DNA of 64,000 nt from Pseudomonas sp. B28(2017). GTDB lineage: Bacteria > Pseudomonadota > Gammaproteobacteria > Pseudomonadales > Pseudomonadaceae. Both the position numbers and the translations under genes were made by a program. Under the pieces are notes generated by a model. That model was not told the DNA's origin. It did not search any database and worked only from the letters and a program-made list of their open reading frames with translations. Every line of letters starts with the position of its first letter. Within the stretch, counting starts at the first letter, position 1. Below are positions 1 to 7,604 of this stretch, piece after piece. The stretch covers positions 124,001 to 188,000 of the forward strand of contig NZ_NEJH01000006.1 of NCBI RefSeq assembly GCF_002113025.1, given 5' to 3'.

Positions 1-823
1 GCTGGCCTACGCCGGTGGCTGTGCGTTGAACGTCAAGCTGAACCAGAAAATCATCGCCCGCGACGACGTCAAAGAGCTGTTCGTGCAGCCTGCGTCCGGC
101 GATGCCGGTACCGCGGTGGGTGCAGCGGCCTACGTCTCTCACGCCCGTGGCGTACCGGTCGAGAAGATGGAACACGTCTACCTCGGCCCGTCGTACAGCA
201 ACGAAGACGTGATCGCGGCCTGCGCCCGTCACGCCAACAAGCCGACATGGCGCAAGCTCGACAACATGCCGGAGCAGATCGCCAAAATCATGGTCGATGG
301 CAACCCGGTGGCCTGGTTCCAGGGCCGCATGGAATTCGGTCCGCGTGCACTGGGTGGTCGTTCGATCATCGGTTGCCCGAGTGTGGCCGGCGTGGCCGAC
401 CGCATCAACCACCAGATCAAGTTCCGCGAGCGCTGGAGGCCTTTCTGCCCGTCGATGCTCGACACCGTGGCGCCGCAGATGATCAAGATCGATCACCCGG
501 CGCCGTTCATGACCTTCACCTTCGAAGTGGCTGAAGAGTGGAAAACCCGCGTGCCGGAAGTCGTCCACGAAGACGGCACCTCCCGTGCCCAGGTGCTCAA
601 GCGCGAATACAACCCGCGCTACTACGACATGATGAAAGCGCTGGAAGTGCTCACCGGCAACGGTGTGTCGCTCAACACGTCGCTCAACCGTCGCGGCGAA
701 CCGATGATCTGCTCGCCGACCGATGCGCTGAATATGTTCTTCGGCTCGGATCTACAGTATCTGATCATGGAAGACATCCTGGTGGTCAAAGAGGGCGCGA
801 ACGCCTATGACACGTTCGGCTGA
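1..823 (+). CDS. Carbamoyltransferase (NodU/CmcH family), C-terminal part, LPS core
   Basis: The window opens inside this gene; the frame is open from base 2, leaving 273 residues and the stop. The visible part carries family hallmarks: GGCALN near the window edge, SGDAGTAVGAA, the segment EFGPRALGGRSII and, near the end, NTSLNRRGEPMICSP. These belong to the C-terminal half of NodU/CmcH O-carbamoyltransferases, which move the carbamoyl group of carbamoyl phosphate onto a hydroxyl. The position at the head of a core-LPS operon suggests the PAO1 PA5005 (wapO) equivalent, which carbamoylates the second core heptose. The stop overlaps the start of the next gene by 17 bases, so the two are probably translationally coupled. 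The family is clear; the heptose substrate is inferred from context. Confidence 0.9.
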   Translation, partial: LAYAGGCALNVKLNQKIIARDDVKELFVQPASGDAGTAVGAAAYVSHARGVPVEKMEHVYLGPSYSNEDVIAACARHANKPTWRKLDNMPEQIAKIMVDGNPVAWFQGRMEFGPRALGGRSIIGCPSVAGVADRINHQIKFRERWRPFCPSMLDTVAPQMIKIDHPAPFMTFTFEVAEEWKTRVPEVVHEDGTSRAQVLKREYNPRYYDMMKALEVLTGNGVSLNTSLNRRGEPMICSPTDALNMFFGSDLQYLIMEDILVVKEGANAYDTFG

Positions 824-1937
824 ACGCCATGTGCTGCAGTTCTGCCACGGCTATGACGGGCCGTTTCTGGACTGCGCGCGGCAGTACGCCAGCCTGTTCG
901 CTGGGACCGGTTATCGAGTGACCACGGTGTTTCTCACCGGGGCTGCTGATGCCGAAGTCGCCGCGGGCTGCGCTTCCGACGAAGTGCTATTCATGGAGTA
1001 CAGCTCCAAGGCCATTCGCGGCCTGAAGCTGGGAGCCATCGGCGATCTGCGCAAGATCGCCGCGTCGCGCAACTTCAGTTTCTGCATCGCTCACCGCTTC
1101 AAACCCATCTATATCGCCTTGCTCGGTACGTCGTTGCCGGTCATTGGCGTGCACCACGGGTTTGAAGACTACAAGCGCGGCAGTCGTAAACTGTTCGCGC
1201 ATATATTCCGCAAGCGTTTGAGTCTGCTCGGTGTGTCCGACGCGGTGCGCGACGACATGCGCGATTGCCTGCCGAAGTGGCCGGCTTCGAGAATTCAGAC
1301 GTTGTACAACCGCATCGACGTGGATGCCTTGCAAACCACCCAGGTGTCGGCTCGCGAGGCCCGGGAAACCCTCGGTCTGGCGGCGGATGCCTGGATCGTC
1401 GGCAACGTCGGACGGCTGCATCCGGACAAGGACCAGGCCACGCTGCTGCAGGGGTTCGCCGAGGCGTTGCCGAGGTTGCCGGCCAACAGCCAGCTCGTCA
1501 TTCTCGGTAAAGGACGCCTGGAGGAAAAGCTCAAGGCTCAGGCCCGAGAGCTGGGCATTGGTGACCGGGTGTTGTTCCTCGGTCAGGTGCCGGATGCGCG
1601 CAACTACTTCCGGGCCTTCGATGTGTTTGCCCTGAGTTCCGATCACGAACCGTTCGGCATGGTGCTGCTGGAGGCCATGGCCGCCGGCGTACCCTTGCTG
1701 GCCACGGCCTGCGGCGGAGCGAAGGAAGTGGTCGAAGGCGTGGGCATCCTGTTCCCGTTGGGCGATGCCGGGCATCTGGCCCAAGGGCTGCAGCATCTGG
1801 CCGGCATGGATGATCAGCAGCGCCGACAGTGTGCCGAGTTGATGCTCGAACGCTTGCGCGAGCGCTTTTCCGACCGTGCGGTGCGCGATGCTTTCTGGCA
1901 CTTGCCACATGTTACCGAACTGGCACAGAGGGGCTGA
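807..1937 (+). CDS. Glycosyltransferase family 4, core LPS (WapH-like)
   Basis: A 376-residue GT-B glycosyltransferase of the group 1 (GT4) family. The N-terminal half begins HVLQFCHGYDGP and the C-terminal nucleotide-sugar domain carries the motif EPFGMVLLEAMAAGVPLLAT (about residues 280-300), whose E-x7-E pattern marks retaining GT4 enzymes. It should act at the cytoplasmic face of the inner membrane and add a sugar to the growing core oligosaccharide. It overlaps the carbamoyltransferase upstream and its TGA overlaps the next ATG (TGATG). In PAO1 the gene in this place is wapH (PA5004). The sugar and linkage cannot be read from the sequence. Confidence 0.9.
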   Translation: MTRSAERHVLQFCHGYDGPFLDCARQYASLFAGTGYRVTTVFLTGAADAEVAAGCASDEVLFMEYSSKAIRGLKLGAIGDLRKIAASRNFSFCIAHRFKPIYIALLGTSLPVIGVHHGFEDYKRGSRKLFAHIFRKRLSLLGVSDAVRDDMRDCLPKWPASRIQTLYNRIDVDALQTTQVSAREARETLGLAADAWIVGNVGRLHPDKDQATLLQGFAEALPRLPANSQLVILGKGRLEEKLKAQARELGIGDRVLFLGQVPDARNYFRAFDVFALSSDHEPFGMVLLEAMAAGVPLLATACGGAKEVVEGVGILFPLGDAGHLAQGLQHLAGMDDQQRRQCAELMLERLRERFSDRAVRDAFWHLPHVTELAQRG

Positions 1938-2833
1938 TGCTCAACCGATTTCAAGGCTGGCGCGAGCGTGGCTGGGCGGTAGTCGACGCCTCGACTTACG
2001 CCGAAACCTGGCAGCGATATGGCGGCAGCGTCGCGACTCATCCCATGGTGGTCGAGCGGCTGGCGACACTGGCCGACATTCCGGTGCGCTACCTGGCCTG
2101 GCTGCAGGGTGGTGAGATCAAGGCGGCGATCCCGACCTGGGGGCGCGACCTGGCTTTGTCCAAGGACGTGCTCAAGCGTCGCGGCAAAAAAGGTCTGTTC
2201 GACCTGGGCAACGCCGAAATCATCCTGCCGGCCGCTGCCGATGCCACGGCGCCGTTGCGCCATCGCGCGCGGTATCTGTCGGCGCTGAACGAAGGCCGTT
2301 TCACTGGCATCAGGTTGCAAGCCGAACAACTGGCCATGGCCCGCACACCCGAAGAGCTGTCGAAAAAGTTTCGCTACAACCAGCGCCGCGAATTGCGTTT
2401 GCTGGAAGAGGCCGGTGGCGTGGTGCGGCCGGTATCGGAGTTTTCCAGCTTCGATCTGGCGGCTATTTATTGCGACCTGTTCCAGCGCCGCTGGGGCTTC
2501 CCGGCGACGGGTGCCGAACGCATGGCCGACGTCATCGAGTTGCTGCGCGAGTTGCTGATCGGCTCGGTGATTTTCCTCAACGATGCGCCGATTGCGATTC
2601 AATTGGTGTACCGCGTCGAAACCCCGCAATGGATCAGCGTCGAGTACATCAACGGTGGGGTCGATCCGCAAACCCGTGAGTTCAGCCCCGGCAGCGTGCT
2701 GAGTTTTCTCAATACGCAAAGCGCCTGGGAACATGCCCGGGCGCAGGACAAACCGCTGCGCTTTTCCTTCGGCCGCGCCGACCGCGAGTACAAGGATCGC
2801 TGGTGCAATCCTGTGCCGGTCTTCACCGTATGA
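1937..2833 (+). CDS. mig-14: Mig-14 family protein (GNAT-like fold)
   Basis: A 298-residue protein beginning MLNRFQGWRERGW, resembling Mig-14 proteins linked to resistance to cationic antimicrobial peptides in Salmonella and P. aeruginosa. The segment SKKFRYNQRRELRLLEEAGG followed by SIVFLND/IAIQLVYRV-type strands looks like the acyltransferase fold of FemAB/BioF2-type proteins. The open frame extends upstream to 1829, but that part lies inside the previous gene; the ATG at 1937 overlaps the upstream stop in the pattern used across this operon. It lies between a GT4 gene and a de-N-acetylase gene, so a role in modifying the LPS core is plausible. Family assignment is by recognition; the biochemical reaction is unknown. 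Confidence 0.8.
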   Translation: MLNRFQGWRERGWAVVDASTYAETWQRYGGSVATHPMVVERLATLADIPVRYLAWLQGGEIKAAIPTWGRDLALSKDVLKRRGKKGLFDLGNAEIILPAAADATAPLRHRARYLSALNEGRFTGIRLQAEQLAMARTPEELSKKFRYNQRRELRLLEEAGGVVRPVSEFSSFDLAAIYCDLFQRRWGFPATGAERMADVIELLRELLIGSVIFLNDAPIAIQLVYRVETPQWISVEYINGGVDPQTREFSPGSVLSFLNTQSAWEHARAQDKPLRFSFGRADREYKDRWCNPVPVFTV

Positions 2834-4284
2834 GCCAAGTCATGAGCCGCAAACAGCAACTGCTCAAGCGTCATCGGCGCAACAAACGAATCGGCCTGTT
2901 GATTGCGCTGGTGTTGTTGATCGTCATCGGTGTGCTGGTGGCCTGGTGGTTACCGCTGGTGCTGGCGGTTCTGGGCTGGATTGCCCACGAAGCCTGGTTT
3001 TCCGATCATCTGTTCTACGCACCGAAAGACGATTACCAGTACAGCTTTCCCCCGTACACGTCACAGCCCAAGGTGCACCTGAGTGGTGAACATTTGCGGC
3101 TGGACGAGGGTGTGATGCTGCTCGACGACGCGACGCTGGTGCTGGCCCTGCGGGTAAAAAGCACCTGGCTGGGGCGTTTTATCGATCCGGTGGTCGAGTT
3201 GGCAGGGGGTGAAAGCCCTGATCGACAAACCTTCGAGCGCGGCGTAAACGGCCTGCGTTACCTCAATCTCAGTGGCCAGGCTCAGGCGCTGTCGCGTGGT
3301 GACCTGCGCTTGCGCGGGCGTTACTGTCGTGTGTTCGGCGAGCCTGTGCTGTGGGCGTTCGAGCATCCGGATTACCGGCGTCAGCGGGTGATGGTTATCG
3401 CGCCCCACGCTGATGACGCCGAGCTGGCGGCCTACGGTTTGTACAGTCAGGCAGATGAAACCTGGATCGTCACGCTGACAGCGGGTGAAATCGAAGCCGA
3501 ACACTATCAGCAGATGGGCCTGAACAAGGTCGAGGCGGCTCGCTTGAAAGGCCGTCTGCGCGCATGGGACAGCATTGCCGTGCCACGCTGGGCCGGTGTA
3601 CCCGAGGCTCACTGCGTACAACTGGGTTACTTCTGCCTGCAATTGCCGAACATGCAGGCCGCGCCTGCCGTGGCGGCGGGATCGCGGGAAGCGGACCTGA
3701 GCGACACGCGGCTGTTCCGTCAGTTGAACCCTTTCGCGCTGCCCGGCGATGTCGATGGCGCGCCGACCTGGAACAATCTGCTGGCGGATCTGCGAGAGTT
3801 GCTGCTGCGCGCCCGGCCCGAGGTCATCGTCCTGCCGCATCCGACCCTGGATCCGCATCCCGATCATATCTGCGCCCAGGCGGCAGTCCTTGAAGCCTTG
3901 CAAGGTCTGGACTGGCAGCCGACCACACTATTGGGCTACGCCAACCACCTGCACGACAACGACCGCTGGCCGATGGGCGATAGCGGTGACGGCATCGCCT
4001 TGCCGCCGGCCTTCGATTCGGTTCAGCCGATGCAGCCTTATTGCCTGGCGATGCCGCTCGAGCAACAGCGAGACAAAGCCATGGCGTTGGGCATGATGCA
4101 CGACCTGCAACCGGCGATGCCATTCAAGCGTCGCTTGCGTCGGCTGATACAACGGTTGTTGGCCGGTCGGTTGCCACCAACCTATGGCGAGAACGAGTTC
4201 TTTCGCAAGGCAGTCCGGCGCCACGAGCTTTTGTGGTCCATCAAGCACACACCAGGTAATGTTACTCAGCGGGGAGAGTTATGA
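2830..4284 (+). CDS. dnpA: PIG-L family de-N-acetylase, membrane anchored (DnpA-like)
   Basis: A 484-residue protein with a long hydrophobic N-terminal segment (about residues 18-52) that should anchor it in the inner membrane. The PIG-L/LmbE zinc-hydrolase signature is visible as APHADDAEL (H193, D195, D196) and HPDH (343-346), the usual metal-binding and catalytic set. Such enzymes remove an acetyl group from N-acetylated sugars. In P. aeruginosa the gene in this place, dnpA, affects fluoroquinolone persistence and is thought to act on the LPS core. The ATG at 2830 overlaps the mig-14 stop (ATGA); an alternative ATG lies four codons further in at 2842. The product runs ATGA into the next gene. 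Confidence 0.85.
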   Translation: MSQVMSRKQQLLKRHRRNKRIGLLIALVLLIVIGVLVAWWLPLVLAVLGWIAHEAWFSDHLFYAPKDDYQYSFPPYTSQPKVHLSGEHLRLDEGVMLLDDATLVLALRVKSTWLGRFIDPVVELAGGESPDRQTFERGVNGLRYLNLSGQAQALSRGDLRLRGRYCRVFGEPVLWAFEHPDYRRQRVMVIAPHADDAELAAYGLYSQADETWIVTLTAGEIEAEHYQQMGLNKVEAARLKGRLRAWDSIAVPRWAGVPEAHCVQLGYFCLQLPNMQAAPAVAAGSREADLSDTRLFRQLNPFALPGDVDGAPTWNNLLADLRELLLRARPEVIVLPHPTLDPHPDHICAQAAVLEALQGLDWQPTTLLGYANHLHDNDRWPMGDSGDGIALPPAFDSVQPMQPYCLAMPLEQQRDKAMALGMMHDLQPAMPFKRRLRRLIQRLLAGRLPPTYGENEFFRKAVRRHELLWSIKHTPGNVTQRGEL

Positions 4285-5435
4285 GTCAGCGGTCAAAGGT
4301 CCTGCAGCTGCAGCCTGACTACAACGTCAAAGCCCATGATTTCGCCGACCTCGCGGAGCAGATCGTCAAGGCCCTGCCCAGTGATCGCTATGAAGTGACC
4401 GCCGCGTTTCTGCGCGGCAAACCCGGGCCGGGCGAAGCGGTGAGCCGAGCCGACCGTTCGGTGTACTTCGAGTTTTCCGACAAGTCCCTCAAGGGTATGC
4501 GCCTGCGGGCGATGTGGCAGCTGTACAAGTTCTGCCGGCGGGAAAAATTCGATGTGGTGATCTGCAACCGCTTCAAGCCGGTGAACATGATGCTGGCGCT
4601 CAATCGCTGGTTGAAAGTGCCATTGTGCATTGGCATTTCCCACGGATTTGGCGAGTACGACCGTTTTTACCGGCGCCGCCAGACCCAGCGCCTGATCGAT
4701 CGTCACTGGCGCTTCGTTGGCGTGTCGCCAGCGGTGAAACAGTATCTGCTGGACTGTGACTGTGGTTTCACCGACCAGAATACCTACGCCATCACCAATG
4801 CCATCGACATCGAGCAAGCCGAAGGTCTGCAACACAGTCGTGAAAAGGCCCGCGAAATGCTGGGCATCGATCCGGCGGTGCGGCTGATCGGTGCGTTGGG
4901 GCGACTGGTGCCGGTCAAAGGCCATATCTATTTGCTGCAGGCCTTTGCCGCGCTCAAGGACAAATACCCGAATACCCAACTGGCGATCATTGGTGCCGGC
5001 CGCGAAGAGTCACGCCTGGCCGCGGAAATCGACCGTCTCGGCCTCGGCGGTCGTGCCCATTTGCTGGGGTTCAAGGACATTGCCCTGCAGTACATTCGCG
5101 CTTTCGACATCTGGACCATGCCCTCCCTGGCGGAAGGCCTCGGGCTGGCGCTACTTGAAGGCATGAGCGGGCATTTGCCGGTGATTGCCTCGAACGTGCC
5201 GGCCATGTTGCCGCTCATCGAGGGGGCCGGTGGCCTGGCGATTACGCCGAAGGATGTGCCGACGCTGCAAGCGGCGCTGGACACTTATCTCGGGCTGTCG
5301 GATGACGAGCTCAAGGCCAAGGGCGAGCAGGCCTTCCGTTATCTGCAACAACACCATGACATCGAGGAATTCCGTCGCGAATACCTCAATCTGATCGACT
5401 CCGGCCTGGAGCAGGCCCGCAAGGAACAGCCATGA
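4281..5435 (+). CDS. Glycosyltransferase family 4 (Ssg-like)
   Basis: A 384-residue GT4 enzyme starting MSQRSKVLQLQPDYN. It has the two-domain GT-B layout, with the donor-binding end marked by MPSLAEGLGLALLEGMSGHLPVIAS. It resembles the first GT4 protein of this operon in layout, including a shared ICNRFKPVNM/IAHRFKPIYI-type segment, which points to an old duplication. In PAO1 the corresponding gene is PA5001 (ssg), needed for core/O-antigen integrity, motility and phage sensitivity. It starts four bases before the upstream stop and its own stop overlaps the next ATG, so the genes form one translational chain. Donor and acceptor are not deducible. Confidence 0.88.
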   Translation: MSQRSKVLQLQPDYNVKAHDFADLAEQIVKALPSDRYEVTAAFLRGKPGPGEAVSRADRSVYFEFSDKSLKGMRLRAMWQLYKFCRREKFDVVICNRFKPVNMMLALNRWLKVPLCIGISHGFGEYDRFYRRRQTQRLIDRHWRFVGVSPAVKQYLLDCDCGFTDQNTYAITNAIDIEQAEGLQHSREKAREMLGIDPAVRLIGALGRLVPVKGHIYLLQAFAALKDKYPNTQLAIIGAGREESRLAAEIDRLGLGGRAHLLGFKDIALQYIRAFDIWTMPSLAEGLGLALLEGMSGHLPVIASNVPAMLPLIEGAGGLAITPKDVPTLQAALDTYLGLSDDELKAKGEQAFRYLQQHHDIEEFRREYLNLIDSGLEQARKEQP

Positions 5436-6316
5436 ACGACGCGCAACCCATCGTCACGGTCATTATCGCGTCGTACAACCACGCCCCTTACATCGAGGAA
5501 AGCATCCTCAGCGTCCTCAACCAGACCTATCGGAACATTGAGTTGCTGGTGGTTGATGATGGCTCGAAGGATGACAGCGTCGAGCGGATCAAGGCGTTGC
5601 AGGCCATCCATGGTTTCGACTTTCGGGTTCAGGAAAACCAGGGGCTGACCAACACCCTCAATGGTGCGATTGCCCGGGCGAAGGGTAGCCTGATCGTGCC
5701 GTTCGGTTCGGACGACATCATGTTGCCGGAGCGCATCGCCACACAGGTCGCTCATATGGATGGCAAGCCCGAGGTCGGCATTTGCGCCGGCAACATCGAG
5801 CTGATCGATGCCGACGGCAACCTCTACCCGGAGAAGCGCCAGCGTCGGGATGTCCCGTTCCGTCGCCTGGACTTCGATGACATGTTCCTGGAGCGCAAGC
5901 CCTATCCACCGGCACCCACCCTGATGATCCGCCGCGAAGCGCTGGAGAAGGTGGGCGGTTTCGACCCGACCATTCGCCTGGAAGACTTGCTGATCGAGTT
6001 GAAGGTGACCCATGCCGGTTACTTCATCGATGGTCTGAATGTGTTGATGGCGCGCTATCGCAAGCACGCCACCAACTCCTACAAGAACCACCGCTTCATG
6101 ATCGACAGCATCCTGCGCACCTACGCGCTCTTCAGCGATCACCCGCTGTATGACGAGGTGCGCTACAAGTTTCTCAATTCCATGTTCCTCAAAACCGCCA
6201 ACCGCGATCGCAAGCTGGCGCGTGAGTTGCTGGCGCAGATTCCGTTCAAGGCCTGGAACAGGAAGACCTGGCGTGGGTTGGGCCGGATGTATTTCTCACG
6301 GCTGGAGAAAGACTGA
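5432..6316 (+). CDS. Glycosyltransferase family 2 (WapR-like)
   Basis: A 294-residue inverting GT-A glycosyltransferase. The N-terminus PIVTVIIASYNHAPYIEESI with VVDDGSKDDS (about residues 36-46) is the GT2 nucleotide-binding start, and GSDDIM (about 92-97) is the DxD-like metal site. The last gene of the plus-strand core-LPS operon, it overlaps the previous stop by four bases. PAO1 has wapR (PA5000) here, a rhamnosyltransferase that builds the O-antigen-accepting core glycoform; that role is a positional inference. The next gene converges on it, 67 bases away, with no strong terminator visible between. Confidence 0.88.
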   Translation: MNDAQPIVTVIIASYNHAPYIEESILSVLNQTYRNIELLVVDDGSKDDSVERIKALQAIHGFDFRVQENQGLTNTLNGAIARAKGSLIVPFGSDDIMLPERIATQVAHMDGKPEVGICAGNIELIDADGNLYPEKRQRRDVPFRRLDFDDMFLERKPYPPAPTLMIRREALEKVGGFDPTIRLEDLLIELKVTHAGYFIDGLNVLMARYRKHATNSYKNHRFMIDSILRTYALFSDHPLYDEVRYKFLNSMFLKTANRDRKLARELLAQIPFKAWNRKTWRGLGRMYFSRLEKD

Positions 6317-6383
6317 GCCAGGGGCTGGATCAATCGGCCGCAAGACATGGCATTGTCCGCGGTCACATGCCCCTGACAATTGC

Positions 6384-7604
6384 TCAACGTTGTTGAGCCG
6401 TCTTCTCCGGTTCCTTCCTGAGTGTCCTGTTCTGGCGTAACCAGTACAGGGTTTTCTTGCCGGCATCGATACCGGGTTTTTCGATGTGCTGGTAAGTCAG
6501 GCTGCTGATGATGATCAACAGGCAACTGCACACGGCCAGCAACGGTAGAAAGACCCAGGCTTGTCGGGCGTCAAGATGCAATACCGGTGGCAGTCGCTGC
6601 AGCATAATCCAGAGTACGAACCCGTGCAGCAAATACGTGCTGTAGCTGATTTCCCCCAGCCAGCGAATGCTGCGTGGACTCAGGGCGCCGAACAAGGTAT
6701 TGCCGGACGACACGATCACAAAAAACAGTGAAAGCAGCAGCAGCGCTCCCAGGTTGAATGCACGGTTGAACACGGTAAAGGCGATCGCCAATGCGAGCAG
6801 GGCGATGATGCCCGCCAGCGGAGACAGGCTCCAGGCGACCCATTGTGGGCGGCGAATCCAGTACGCCGCAGCGATGCCGCCGAGGAAGCTGGCCAGGTAG
6901 TGCTTCTTCAACGAGTGTTCCAGACCGACCAACTTGTACAGGGCGTAGATGCCGATCAGGCACAACACCGTCTGCATCCAGCCGCCGCGATAAATGAACA
7001 GCATGGCGGCCAGTGGCAGGGCCAGATAGAAAAACACTTCGTAACCCAGCGTCCAGGTGACATTGGAGATCAACATGCCGGTCTGGTGGTACTGGTTGAC
7101 GTCTGGCCGGTCGAAGGTCAGCCAGGCCAGGGTCTGGCCAATGAGCTGGGTAACGGAGTCCTTGAGTTCCCAGCCCTGCAAATAGAGCACGCTGATAAAC
7201 ACGGCCAACATCAGCGGCAGGTAAAGCGGGTAGAGGCGAAACAGCCGAGATACTGCGAACGCCAGCCAGTCGTGTTGCCACCCGTGGGTGAGCAAACGGT
7301 CCCAGAACAGAAAGCCGGTGATCATGAAAAACAGGGCAACGCTGCCCTGGCCGAGCTGCGAGTAGAAGTTGCTCGGCGGAAAGTCGATCACGCCGGTTTG
7401 CAGAAAGATCCAGGTGATTATCGAGTGGTGCACGAACACGCCGAAAGCCAGATATCCGCGTAAACCGTCGATACCGGCAAAGCGGCTTTCACCGCAATGC
7501 TCCAGCTGTCGGGTGAATCTCGGTACGGTGCGCAGCAGTAGTGCAGCGGTCGCGATGGCGAGCAGGTAGGCCGTCATCGCGATAAGCGGGTTGGTTTCGG
7601 TCAT
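6384..7604 (-). CDS. Acyltransferase family 3 (OafA/YrhL-like), membrane O-acetyltransferase
   Basis: A 406-residue polytopic membrane protein. The family signature DGLRGYLAFGVFVHHS lies at residues 46-61, with the conserved Arg and the His pair, followed by roughly ten hydrophobic segments. Acyltransferase-3 proteins move acetyl or other acyl groups onto extracytoplasmic glycans. The start at 7604 overlaps the stop of the upstream ligase-kinase gene (ATGA on the minus strand), so both should be made together. The setting, between core glycosyltransferases and the O-antigen ligase, makes LPS core or O-antigen the likely acceptor. No SGNH domain is appended. Confidence 0.88.
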   Translation of the reverse strand: MTETNPLIAMTAYLLAIATAALLLRTVPRFTRQLEHCGESRFAGIDGLRGYLAFGVFVHHSIITWIFLQTGVIDFPPSNFYSQLGQGSVALFFMITGFLFWDRLLTHGWQHDWLAFAVSRLFRLYPLYLPLMLAVFISVLYLQGWELKDSVTQLIGQTLAWLTFDRPDVNQYHQTGMLISNVTWTLGYEVFFYLALPLAAMLFIYRGGWMQTVLCLIGIYALYKLVGLEHSLKKHYLASFLGGIAAAYWIRRPQWVAWSLSPLAGIIALLALAIAFTVFNRAFNLGALLLLSLFFVIVSSGNTLFGALSPRSIRWLGEISYSTYLLHGFVLWIMLQRLPPVLHLDARQAWVFLPLLAVCSCLLIIISSLTYQHIEKPGIDAGKKTLYWLRQNRTLRKEPEKTAQQR

